NCBI GenBank assembly: GCA_911728435.2
Contig: OU452206.1
Coordinates: forward strand, 11,004,297 to 11,068,296
Direction of reading: 5' to 3'
DNA from: Apoderus coryli
Lineage: Eukaryota > Arthropoda > Insecta > Coleoptera > Attelabidae
DNA length: 64,000 nt
In this document: positions 54,685 to 64,000 of the stretch, piece after piece
How positions within the stretch are numbered: the stretch's first letter is position 1
Layout: each line of letters opens with the position of its first letter
Notes under the pieces: model-generated
Told to the model about the DNA's origin: nothing
The model's database searches: none
The model's input: the letters and a program-made list of their open reading frames with translations, nothing else
Program-made: the position numbers and the translations under genes

Positions 54685-56110
54685 TCAAAAAGAAAAGCCT
54701 CCAATAGGCGAACTTTTTATAGGTGTTTTAGGCTTAAGCAGATGCTGCCGATTCCTACGATATTTTACACCATCAGGAGTTCTAATTATATAGGAACGAG
54801 GAGACGGTCCTGTTTGAATAACAGAAACTGGGGTCCAAGGCGAAGACGGAAACTTTTTATAGTAAATATCATCACCGATATTTAACTCAGGAACTACTCT
54901 AGTATGCTGATCATAGCGTACCTTAACATCATTTGCTTTCCTCCTTTGAAAAGACTGAAAACGTTCATAATTAATTACCTCAGGTTTAAGAACATTTTCA
55001 CTAACAGGTAATTTTGTGCGTAGTGACCGTAACATAAGAAGCTGCGCAGGTGAGTCACCACTTTCTAGAGGAGTATTTCTATACTGTAATAGACCAATAT
55101 AAGGATCAGACTTAGTCTCTAAGCATTTGTTAAATATATTTTTTATAATTCCAACAGTTCTTTCAACCAATCCATTACTCTTTGGATAATGGGGACTCGA
55201 ACTATGATGAACTATATCCCATTCTAACAAAAATGATTGAAATTCTTGAGATGTAAAGGGTGGACCATTATCCGAGACTAAAACTAATGGTATTGCTTGC
55301 CTTGAAAATATAGATTTTAGAATTTTAATAGTTTCTCTGGCATTAGTAGAATTTATTGCAATTACCTCAAAATATTTTGAAAAATAATCCACTAGCACCA
55401 AATATGTTAAATTGTTATATTGAAAAAATCAATAGCGAGTTTTTGCCAGGGTAAATTTGGAGATTCATGAGGTAACAAAGGTTCTGACGGATTAGCATTA
55501 CGATTGTTCTACTAAATGTTTAATATCATTAGATATATTGGGCCAAAAGACTACTGATCTAGCCTGCTTTAAACATTTTTCAATGCCCAAGTGGCCTTCA
55601 TGAATAACATTTAAAATTTTAGTACGAAGACTAAGTGGGATGACTAGTAAATCACCTTTAAATAGCAAACCAAACCGTCAATGGTATGCATATTATGACG
55701 TATATTAAAATAAGGTTTTACTTGTATATCCAAATTTCTTTTTGATTCTGGCCAATCATTGAGAGAATAATCAATAATAGTTTGTAGAGTTAGATCACGA
55801 CTGGTTGCTAACTTTATTTCGTTAAGTTTCGCAGGAGATACGGCTAAATTCGAAACTAGTAGATTCATATAAATACGACATTCTTCTTCATGGGGATCAT
55901 TATTATCGGGAGGCTCGACTTAGAGTATCAGCTATGAATAAGAATTTACCTGGAGTATACAGGAAACATCCAAATCAAATTGTTGAAGACTCAACATCAT
56001 CCGCTGGAGTCGTGCAGGAACTTCCGATAAAGGCTTTTTAAATAGTGTGACTAATGGTTTGTGATCCGTTTCAACCTTAACTGTTCGACCTTTATTCGCC
56101 AAAACTAACC
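54685..56110 (-). pseudogene. Ty3/gypsy retrotransposon fragment (RNase H, integrase)
   Basis: On the minus strand the RNase H part lies at about 56110-55920 (KGRTVKVETDHKPLVTLFKK, PARLQRMMLSLQQFDLDVSC). A linker follows at 55868-55644, then the integrase: QKLAIDF and, after a frameshift at a T run near 55425, LVLVDYFSKYFEVIAINS, LVLVSDNGPPFTSQEFQ, SPHYPKSNGLVERTV and the C-terminal NIGDDIYYKKFPSSPW and RQHLL. The core catalytic residues D (VDYFSK), D (SDNGPPF) and E (NGLVERTV) are visible. Several stops occur between 55440 and 55930. Gag, protease and RT are absent, as are recognisable LTRs. A decayed internal fragment. Confidence 0.85.
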
Positions 56111-56640
56111 TGACACCATGTTATGTTATTATCTTTAGATTATTAATTCAATTTAATAAAAGACCGATGACTGTTAACTAAATAGATGTTTAATAATAAT
56201 AATTAAAAATAGAATACACTTATGACTTTTATATATGTGAACGTATTTATGTCTAACCATGGCGTGTGTATTAACGCCACGTGTCTAACCTATAATTGCT
56301 AGTGTATCTGACGTATTGACATAACTAGTGATGGGCATAACTGATATCACAACAGTGAAGCTCCAAATTTGCCATAGTCGGCAAGCGAATTAGGCAATCG
56401 CAGTGCATTAATTATTTCTGCTGGAATCAATATCACGACGTGTTATGACTGTACTATTAACGTGAATATTGTGAAAAATAAATATTTTATACTAATAATG
56501 TGTTATTAGTACATTAAAGTTGAATTACCTGTTCTGCAAAATAAATTATTGGGTACGTACTCATTATCGTGTTAACATAGTAGTACCCAAACAAAAAAAA
56601 TCGACATTCCTCATCTGCAAAAGTCGTTCACCAGAAATGA
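56111..56640. other. AT-rich DNA, no gene recognised
   Basis: I see nothing supportable. A retrotransposon LTR could be hidden here but I cannot show one. Confidence 0.45.
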
Positions 56641-56864
56641 AGTAGGGTGAAGTAAGGTATGTTCGTGATATAGGTAAGTTCGTGATAGAATTATGAAAAT
56701 TTGCCAGCAAGTTACCTTTTGCTTTAGATGGCAAAATTACTAGGTAGGGTGAAGTAAGGTATGTTCGTGATATAGGTAAGTTCGTGATAGAATTATGAAA
56801 ATTTGCCAGCAAGTTACCTTTTGCTTTAGATGGATGACATCTCGGATAGTAGTAAGTGTACATA

Positions 56865-58951
56865 CAGGGTGGTCCAACGAAAAGTTTGCACCTAGCTTTT
56901 CTCTTTTTTTTGTAGTCGAATGCGAAAATGCTCGGACACGTCGATTTTGCTTTTGAGGGGGACACATTTTAAACATATTTTTCGATCTGCGCCTTTAACC
57001 CCCTAGCGGGGGTGAGTAACAACCCTAAAATTTTAAATGGAAAGAGGGGTCTAATGACATATCATTTGAAAGGACACAAAATTGTCTTTCTAATGATACC
57101 CTATTTGTCGAATTTTACTAAAACAGTTAATACGAAAACGACTTTAAAGACATTAAGCCGATAATTTTGGTATTAATGAGAAATACAAATAAGTTTTAAT
57201 TATTGCGAGTGAAAACACCTGCAATCGTTAGTACATTCCAATGTTTGTTAGTTTTAACATTGCTTTGTAAAAAAAGTAAACAAGCTGTTAAATTGATTTA
57301 TTAAAACGTTACATTAACAAATGTTGAAAATGTGACCCATTTGATTCCATACAATAATACAGATTTTGTTCAAATCTATTTCTAACATTTTGTAGCATAT
57401 CAGGTGTTATGTTTCTGCACTCTTCTGTAATGCGTTGGCGAAGATCTTCTATGGACTCGGGCTTCGTGGCAAAACATTTATTTTTTAAGTGCCCCCAAAG
57501 AAAAAAGTCTAAAGGCGATAAATCCGGTGACCTGGCAGGCCATTCAATTGGGCCCCTCCTTCCAATCCACCGTCCAGGGAACCGGTCATCTAAGAACTGT
57601 CTTACAGGAGCCACATAGTGCGGAGGTGCTCCATCTTGCTGGAAATAAAGCCGATCAGCAGTATGATTTTGGTCATCTTCTATTATTTGTGTTATTAAAG
57701 GATCAATTGTGTCTTCAAGCATGTTTAGGTACACTTCACCAGTTAAATTTCCAGGAATAAAAAGTGGTCCTATAATATGATTTCCTAATATGCCACACCA
57801 GACGTTTATTTTTTGAGGATACTGGGTATGAACCTCACGGAATAAATGTGGGTTACTGTCATCCCAGTAACGGCAATTGTGCCTATTTACAGCTCCATTC
57901 AAATAAAATGTGCATTCGTCGGAAAAACAAATGTTAAATAATAATTGCGGATCTTCAGTTAAACGCTGGCTCATTGCTTCACAAAATTGCAGCCTTCTAT
58001 CAGGATCATCCTCATTTAGTTCCTGTACTAATTTGATTTTGTACGGATGAAATTTGTACGCTTTTAAAATTCGTATTATGGACGAACGGGAGACACCTGA
58101 GGCTTCAGCTAGTTGACGGGTACTTTGACTATGATCCATTTCAACATGCCCTAAAACAGCGACTTCCACAGCTTCATTTCTGATCGGTTTCTGCGGCTGG
58201 TGTTTTACATTACAGACAGATCCGGTATCTACAAACTTTTTAACTAACTTGCCAACGTACACATCATTCACATTTTTATCGGGATGTCTCTCATTAAATA
58301 AGCGAGCCGTAAGTCTAGCACTACTATTATTTTGAAAATAAAGTTTAACAATTTCAACTCGTTCTAGAATGGAATAAATCATTTTGTACGGTAAAAGTAA
58401 AATAACTTGAGAAGCAACCAAACTGAATCAATGAAAAGACTAAAATAAACGGTGTAAATTCTTTTCCTACACGTATCTGCAGTTTTTATTTCAACAAAAA
58501 ACGCAAACGATTAGTGAGGAATTTAGTTCTGATAAATAAGATAGTGTTTTTGAAATCCCGTTTTTCTTCAAAGTAAATAATTTAGAAATGATTGTAGTTG
58601 TTTTCAGTCGTAATAATTAAAACTTATTTGTATTTCTCATTAATACCAAAATTATCGGCTTAATGTCTTTAAAGTCGTTTTCGTATTAACTGTTTTAGTA
58701 AAATTCGACAAATAGGGTATCATTAGAAAGACAATTTTGTGTCCTTTCAAATGATATGTCATTAGACCCCTCTTTCCATTTAAAATTTTAGGGTTGTTAC
58801 TCACCCCCGCTAGGGGGTTAAAGGCGCAGATCGAAAAATATGTTTAAAATGTGTCCCCCTCAAAAGCAAAATCGACGTGTCCGAGCATTTTCGCATTCGA
58901 CTACAAAAAAAAGAGAAAAGCTAGGTGCAAACTTTTCGTTGGACCACCCTG
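56865..58951 (-). mobile_element. Tc1/mariner-superfamily DD41D transposon, apparently complete
   Basis: A 2087-bp element with ends CAGGGTGGTCCAACGAAAAG at 56865 and the inverse ending at 58951, flanked by TA on both sides. The terminal inverted repeats are long (about 370 bp, 56865-57235 and 58585-58951) and nearly perfect. It contains a single intact transposase ORF. Long near-identical ends plus an open ORF suggest recent activity. Confidence 0.9.
57309..58382 (-). CDS. DD41D Tc1/mariner-type transposase (357 aa)
   Basis: Catalyses cut-and-paste transposition at TA. Start chosen at the ATG at 58382 (MIYSILERVEIVKLYF); the open frame extends 13 codons upstream but begins with TTG. N-terminal helix-turn-helix regions: residues ~1-60 (RLTARLFNERHPDKNVND) and ~80-125 (STRQLAEASGVSRSSIIRIL). 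DDE core: first Asp in CFSDECTFYLNG, second in YFQQDGAPPHYV, third in SPDLSPLDFFLWG. Taking the third as the Asp of PLDFF gives 41 residues between the second and third Asp. C-terminal tail LYYCMESNGSHFQHLLM. No stop or frameshift is seen, and the length is normal for the superfamily. Fragments of related but distinct transposases lie at 33763, 50134, 62474 and 63743. Confidence 0.92.
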   Translation of the reverse strand: MIYSILERVEIVKLYFQNNSSARLTARLFNERHPDKNVNDVYVGKLVKKFVDTGSVCNVKHQPQKPIRNEAVEVAVLGHVEMDHSQSTRQLAEASGVSRSSIIRILKAYKFHPYKIKLVQELNEDDPDRRLQFCEAMSQRLTEDPQLLFNICFSDECTFYLNGAVNRHNCRYWDDSNPHLFREVHTQYPQKINVWCGILGNHIIGPLFIPGNLTGEVYLNMLEDTIDPLITQIIEDDQNHTADRLYFQQDGAPPHYVAPVRQFLDDRFPGRWIGRRGPIEWPARSPDLSPLDFFLWGHLKNKCFATKPESIEDLRQRITEECRNITPDMLQNVRNRFEQNLYYCMESNGSHFQHLLM

Positions 58952-59035
58952 TATACACTTACTACTGTACATATCTCGGATAGTAGTAAGTGTACATATA
59001 CACTTACTACTGTACATATACACTTACTACTATCC
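58952..59035. repeat. Palindromic repeats of ACACTTACTACTGTACATAT
   Basis: The unit and its inverse alternate several times between the transposon end and the right arm of the pogo-like repeat, giving potential nested hairpins. Confidence 0.7.
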
Positions 59036-59150
59036 GAGATGTCATCCATCTAAAGCAAAAGGTAACTTGCTGGCAAATTTTCATAATTCTATCACGAACT
59101 TACCTATATCACGAACATACCTTACTTCACCCTACCTAGTAATTTTGCCC

Positions 59151-60380
59151 AATATATCACCAAAATTATTTCTCCCTCATATTTAAATTTCTTGCCACGA
59201 CCATTCATTCGGCGTAATTCTATTTACAATAGGAACGAAATCCTTAACATCATTATGGTCTCCAAGGAAAACCTTGTATATAATAACGATATTGCACCAA
59301 ATACCCTATCACAAAATGTCAGACTTTGCTGTTATATTTAACTGCTAAATTTACCACTAAATATTTATTTTTATTAAAAAACAAGTTGATGCTTGTAAAA
59401 ATTATTAAATAATATGTTTCTGTATTTATATTATATTTTATATAATTTAAATATTTACAAATATTTCATGCTATAATTAAAAATTTTATCAAAATTAAAT
59501 ATGGTAATTATATAACACGAAAATAATAACTATATTTAATTTATATCTGCACAGTCGCTATATACCATTTATTGGATAATTATTATTAATTAATGCTATA
59601 CTGATACATTAATTTTTACACTTTTTAAATAATAATTTACAATCAAAACATTTTATTATTTGATTGGCTAAAATCACTTAATAAATTAACATTTTTTATT
59701 TTATATTTTTAATGTTGCACATTTCCATCAGATCTTAACAGCGTTTTAATAATGCTGTGCTCCCGACGAGGCCCATGAGACTCGTCAAGGTCTGTTTGTA
59801 ATTCAGATATTTTCTATATAATATTGAAAAAAAAAACATTTAGCGCAAAATGAGTTTTTTCATAGCAAAGTGCATTTTATATATACATTTCTTATAATAA
59901 TATTATTTTGTTTACGAGATAAAAGCGTATAGTTTGCGTTTTTGCGTCTCAAGAGTAACGAAATTATAAAGTTTCACGAACTTTGAAAGTTCTATTCTCT
60001 ATGTCGTATGCAAACATAATAAGCTTTTCCGCATGGCTATTTGTTTTCTTGTTTGCAGTTGCATTGTGTATCTCCACATTATATACTAACTTAGTTTTCA
60101 GTTTATTACACGAAATAAATGAAAAAGCTTTAAAACTTAAAGTATTTCACAGAATGTTGTAAATAATTGAAAATTGTTTATCCTTTTGTTCAAGGAATTT
60201 CTTGTTTCAGTTCAGGCTGTCCACTCAACACTCAACTCAATTTAGTAGCTCCAAATTTCTTTATCATGAAATTCTGCCATAGTCAAAACCACTCATGCCA
60301 AATGCCAAACACAAGCATTATTATCATATACAGGGTGTTTCATTAAAATGGGACAACCGTTGACTGGAGAGAGAGACAGA
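59151..60380. other. AT-rich DNA, no gene recognised
   Basis: I see nothing supportable. Confidence 0.5.
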
Positions 60381-60424
60381 GGTCAAATAATGATGATTGA
60401 CCCAAACTTGCCTTATCCAAATGT

Positions 60425-60641
60425 TGATGGTTTAGGGAATACAGGGTGATCAAAATGATTATTTTATTTGGTTTTTTACCAGTATTATCGTGCTTCTTGG
60501 GCTATCGACTTCAAAATTGGCAGCTTTATGTTTTTTGGTATGAGAAAAATGAATATGTTTTGTTGTTATTTTTTACGTTGCTCATAGTGTAACAAGATAC
60601 ACGGGCAATAGAATTTACTTTTGCCCTACCCTGTATATATA
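60425..60641 (+). repeat. Dispersed repeat E
   Basis: ACAGGGTGATCAAAATGATT to about CCCTACCCTGTATAT, possible inverted ends of a ~200-bp non-autonomous element. The interior (GTATTATCGTGC, CGACTTCAAAATTGGCAGC, GTTGCTCATAG) is the inverse of 29590-29690. Its left part is the inverse of 31150-31195. Confidence 0.55.
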
Positions 60642-62470
60642 GTTGGGTGAATTTTATAGATATTTTCTGTGAGTTTGGGAATATTATTTAAGTAGATTGC
60701 TAACAAATGTTCCTAAACTCTCCTTTTAGCCATAAAATTTACGGGTCTGTTTTTTTTATTTATCTTATCGTCTATTGGTATAGGTTTTACCAAAGCAATA
60801 AATACGTCTACAAGTAGGTAACAAAAATATATAATTTTTATCTCTTTTCTTTGTTCAACTTTTAGAAACAGATGGACCGTGTTTTCTTATTCGAAGAATG
60901 ACATGTTTGACATATAGTGTGGTCATTGAACATTCAAGATTCTCAAAACACCTTCATGTAAATTAAATGTCGGACTTTTATTATTATATGCAGAAGCTAG
61001 TAGATTGGGGAGTTAACAATATTTCCCATAACAAAGAATAAAAATAAAAGGGCACCGAAAATATGAATATGGGTTTTCCTCCATTTAGCTTTTCCGGAGA
61101 TTAAGAAGTCATTATATAATCGTATTGTTCTTAACTTTACAACAGTAGTCTTTTGTTGATCTTCTGAAAAATCTCCAACATAGGACATCTTAACAATTAA
61201 CAACCGTTATTAAAGTCGACATAAAAATGTATCTTATTTTCTGAATCTCTCGCTCACCCTGTAGATGTATCTTTCTTGGGGTATATTGTAAAAATCTGAT
61301 TGGCTATTTTAATTCTGTAGTACTTATTTGTCATTTTTATGAGGCAATTTTGGGAAAGACAATCGGTCTTGCAAGAGAGATTCGTGCTGTTGAGAGTAGA
61401 TGTGTTTTCTAATTGTATAATGTTAAATTAAATATTTTAATTTGTTTTTGGACTTAGTAGATTTTTCAGTTAAGAATTATTTTCTAGTTTTTGTTTTAAA
61501 AGTTTACCAGTATAAAGACTATGTCCATTTCTTTATCATTCTGAAATAGTGATTTTTTTCTAAAGTTAATGTTTCCGTAAGTTTTGTTATTCTTTTAATT
61601 GAAGGCCTTTTTGTTACCAATCAGTTTTTTATAAAGTTATTTCTTTTAGTAATTGAAATAAATTCAGTTTTCAATTGTGATTAAAGTTTCGTATAGGAAT
61701 TAATATAATTATTCGTAATTATATTAATTTTCCTATTTTTAACTTGTACAAGTAATGACTAAGATCTTCTTCTAAATTTTCATTATCGCTTAATTGTTTT
61801 ATCCTTTTTTTAATTTATACATATTTATTTCTTGTTGTTATTAATTTTCTTTATTATTTTTAATGATTAAATTAGTTGTTTTTAGCCCAAACTTTTGCGT
61901 TTTATTTCTAATAAAGTTTTCGTTAAATTATTGACAAAAGGGTCATTCAATTATTGTTTTTCTTTTAAATACAAAGTGGGTGACCGAAAGTGATCCAGAA
62001 TTATAAAAGGTGTGTAATTTTACATTACTTTAATACAGATTAAAAAAGTTTATATTCTTCGGTTGTTCTTCTTTATTTGAAACCGCGCGTAAAGCGTAAA
62101 CCCGTGACAATTTGAATAGCATATTGGGATTCATTCTGGACTGAGCTATAAAACTAGTATTCTTTCCGAATGTACATAATACCCGCTACTTTCAAAATGG
62201 TTAGAATAGGGAGCGCTACTTACAACCTATTGCTTTGATGAATTATGTCATAACTTTTCACCCTGTATATCCAATGCTAAATAAATTTTAAAATCTGAAA
62301 GACCAGCCTTTTTTTCGTGAAAAGTTAATTCTTATTCATTTTCGATATTTTAATAAGTTTTCAAGAAAAAACGATTTAATACAAATTGTAATTTCATCCT
62401 AGAAAGAAAATAAGAATTTGTTAAAAAATCATTATAATTATCTCGAAAATTTACAAGAAAAACAAAACAA
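60642..62470. other. AT-rich DNA; repeat E end near 62215-62268
   Basis: CATAACTTTTCACCCTGTAT at about 62250 is the inverse of the repeat E end at 29530. The 68-residue minus-strand frame at 60997-61203 has no recognised domain. Confidence 0.45.
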
Positions 62471-62473
62471 AAA

Positions 62474-62690
62474 TTAATAACCTTTAAAGCAGAGTTGTTC
62501 GAAGTGTGCAACATTCATTTCTACACATTTTGTAATCCGTTTTCTGAGAGACACACGAGTTCCAAACAGTACTTCTTGATTGCCTTTGATTTCATGGGCA
62601 GCCGCTTGTATTCTACGCCACAACTCCTCGGACGAATCAAGAGTTTCTTTGTAGACTAGGCCTTTCATCCGTGACCAAATCATACTTAAT
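62474..62690 (-). pseudogene. Tc1/mariner-superfamily transposase, extreme C-terminus
   Basis: On the minus strand MIWSRMKGLVYKETLDSSEE, LWRRIQAAAHEIKGNQEVLF and CVEMNVAHFEQL have the C-terminal pattern K-x-x-VY ... LW-RI ... C-x-x-xN-x-x-HFE-L of these transposases. Nothing recognisable lies upstream of 62690, so it is a short relic. Confidence 0.6.
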
Positions 62691-63625
62691 TAACATTTTT
62701 AACTTGTATTTTGTTTTTAATCAAATCATGTTTGAGACATCACGTGTATTAAACATTTTAATCCCTAGACAACGACAAAAAGCCTACAACAACTATACCC
62801 AATTTCAACCCTATAGGAAATATTTTATCATTCCCTAAGGACGAAGTTATGATTTTGGTAGAAACCAGTACATATTTCAACCTGAACAAATTTAACAAAG
62901 CACTGGGATCTTTAAATAGATACGGAGACAGGAAATGATACAATTAATTTCGAAAAATGTCTGGACATGTTTTTTTTTCTGGTAAAGTGTATGTCATTGC
63001 CCTAGAATGACCTTTACCAAACAGGAAGATAGCAAACCTCAAGCAAACAATTAATTTTAAAATTTTTAGCTTTCTATTTTATATATTGGCAAATATTTCT
63101 GCCGAATCATTCAGTCTATTTTAAATTGACTTGCGTTTCACTAGGATTCATATTGTAATATATTATACACAAGATGTTTATTACATGTTATATCCTAGAT
63201 ACCTACCTACTTATGAAAATTAATGTATTTTTTTTCTGAAACAAGCTTATTAAAATCATAATTCTGATACGACCATGAACAAAAATAAAGAATAATAAAT
63301 TTCGCACATGTATAAAAATGACTTTTTAATTCTTAAACGCTTCAGAACAATGACCGAGAGAACTACAGGTTGCGCCAGACATACTGATGTAATTTATGTT
63401 ATTATGTTTATTGGCGCATCATTATGAAGATTAAGTAATAACATTTTTAAAATTGGTCTAGACAGGATATGCAATAGGTACCTACACTGTTGCAAAATAA
63501 GGTTTTATCCGCTAAGTCTATCCGATAAACAGTATGTCATGAACAAAGGAACAATGATAATGCAGCCGTTCTTCTCTAGAAAGATATCCACAATAAAGAA
63601 CCGTAAATGTTAAGAACTACGAACA
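62691..63625. other. AT-rich DNA, no gene recognised
   Basis: I see nothing supportable. Confidence 0.5.
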
Positions 63626-63631
63626 AATAAT

Positions 63632-64000
63632 GGGTGTTCCAAAATTAACGCAAGATTTGAATTTGCCGCCATTTATGCAGTAAAGTGTTGGCAACCCTAA
63701 AAACAAAACAAATCGACAGCTGACAGTTTAGGGTTAGTAAAAATGGAGCGTTACGCGATAGAACAACGTGTCTTCATTATTGAACAACATTTCAAAAATA
63801 ATGAAAGCTTGGCGGCCGCAGTTCGAAAATTTCATACAAAATATGGTCGGAATAGTGTTTTAACTTCGACAACTGTGAAGAGATTAATTGAAAAATTCCA
63901 GGAGACAGGATCCGTTGGAGACGCCACAATGGTCGTCCAAAAACAAGCCGTTCAAAAGTTAATATCGAAGCAGTGCGTGAGAGTGTTTGTGACAATTCAG
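63632..64000 (+). pseudogene. Tc1/mariner-superfamily transposase, N-terminal part, cut by window end
   Basis: Terminal-repeat-like GGGTGTTCCAAAATTAACGC starts at about 63634. The transposase begins MERYAIEQRVFIIEQHFKNN at 63743 and continues SLAAAVRKFHTKYGRNS and KRLIEKFQETGSVGD, the first helix-turn-helix of this class. Around 63920 the conserved reading moves to another frame (NGRPKTSRSKVNIEAVRESV), so this copy carries a frameshift. The rest lies beyond the window. Confidence 0.75.

Larger units (their letters stand above)
56645..59150. mobile_element. Pogo-like repeat (family of 14801-15831) carrying a nested transposon
   Basis: Left end GGGTGAAGTAAGGTATGTTC occurs twice in tandem, at 56645 and 56747 (about 88 identical bases each, 102 apart). 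The inverse end is at 59020-59132. Flanking GCAAAATTACTAGGTA (56731-56746) also recurs inverted after the right end (59133-59148). Subterminal CGTGATA repeats are as in the 14801 element. Its interior has been replaced or occupied by the DD41D transposon. Confidence 0.75.

Noticed and set aside
58383..58421. 13-codon upstream extension of the DD41D transposase
   Set aside because: Begins with TTG; the first ATG is at 58382.

Overview
The window reads as a piece of an AT-rich, intron-bearing arthropod genome, most likely an insect. There are no bacterial operons, no rRNA or convincing functional tRNA genes, and almost all recognisable coding sequence belongs to transposable elements (TEs) of classes common in insects. 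'Possibly a beetle' would be inference only. No complete host gene is visible. The single host-type signal is one THAP-domain-like exon with a canonical splice donor near 37.4-37.5 kb.

Layout. 1-2.5 kb: AT-rich DNA, then the 3' part of a non-LTR retrotransposon (family A) on the minus strand. 2.5-9.07 kb: a tRNA-related repeat (family D) split by a full-length BEL/Pao LTR retrotransposon with identical-looking 296-bp LTRs, a gatca target-site duplication, a tRNA-Tyr-type primer site, a polypurine tract and one uninterrupted gag-pol frame. 10.2-11.0 kb: a nested inverted-repeat element carrying a hammerhead ribozyme. 12.6-18.0 kb: an inverted-repeat element, another family-D copy, a pogo-like element (14801-15831), a deleted mariner and a third family-D copy. 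18.4-21.9 kb: a weak inverted-repeat-bounded segment with a hammerhead-like motif, two LINE relics and a fourth family-D copy. 23.3-24.9 kb: a 1.6-kb foldback element. 25.6-28.2 kb: a mariner copy split by a 571-bp insertion, and LINE debris. 31.9-34.4 kb: inverted-repeat composites with two more hammerhead ribozymes. 37.4-42.3 kb: the THAP-like exon, two family-A LINE copies meeting tail to tail, and another LINE 3' end. 42.7-47.9 kb: two mariners, a jockey-like LINE and a relative of the ribozyme-bearing repeat. 49.1-51.7 kb: an inverted repeat, a Tc1/mariner relic and a broken intron-containing tyrosine-recombinase gene. 54.7-56.1 kb: a Ty3/gypsy RNase H-integrase fragment. 56.6-59.15 kb: an apparently intact DD41D Tc1/mariner transposon with ~370-bp inverted repeats, inserted in a pogo-like repeat. 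60-64 kb: short repeats and two more transposase fragments, one running off the window end.

The most notable signal is the hammerhead set. Three copies (10448-10491 plus, 34242-34285 plus, 32729-32772 minus) keep the full catalytic core and a 4-bp loopless helix III, as described for minimal type-I ribozymes of Penelope-like retroelements. Two or three more diverged motifs keep the fold by compensatory change in helix I. No Penelope reverse transcriptase is visible here, so these would be non-autonomous or fragmentary copies.

Most TE genes are broken. The two that look open are the BEL/Pao polyprotein and the DD41D transposase. The nested insertions give a relative chronology: family D is older than the BEL/Pao element, the pogo-like repeat is older than the DD41D transposon, and the palindromic element is older than the ribozyme repeat inside it.
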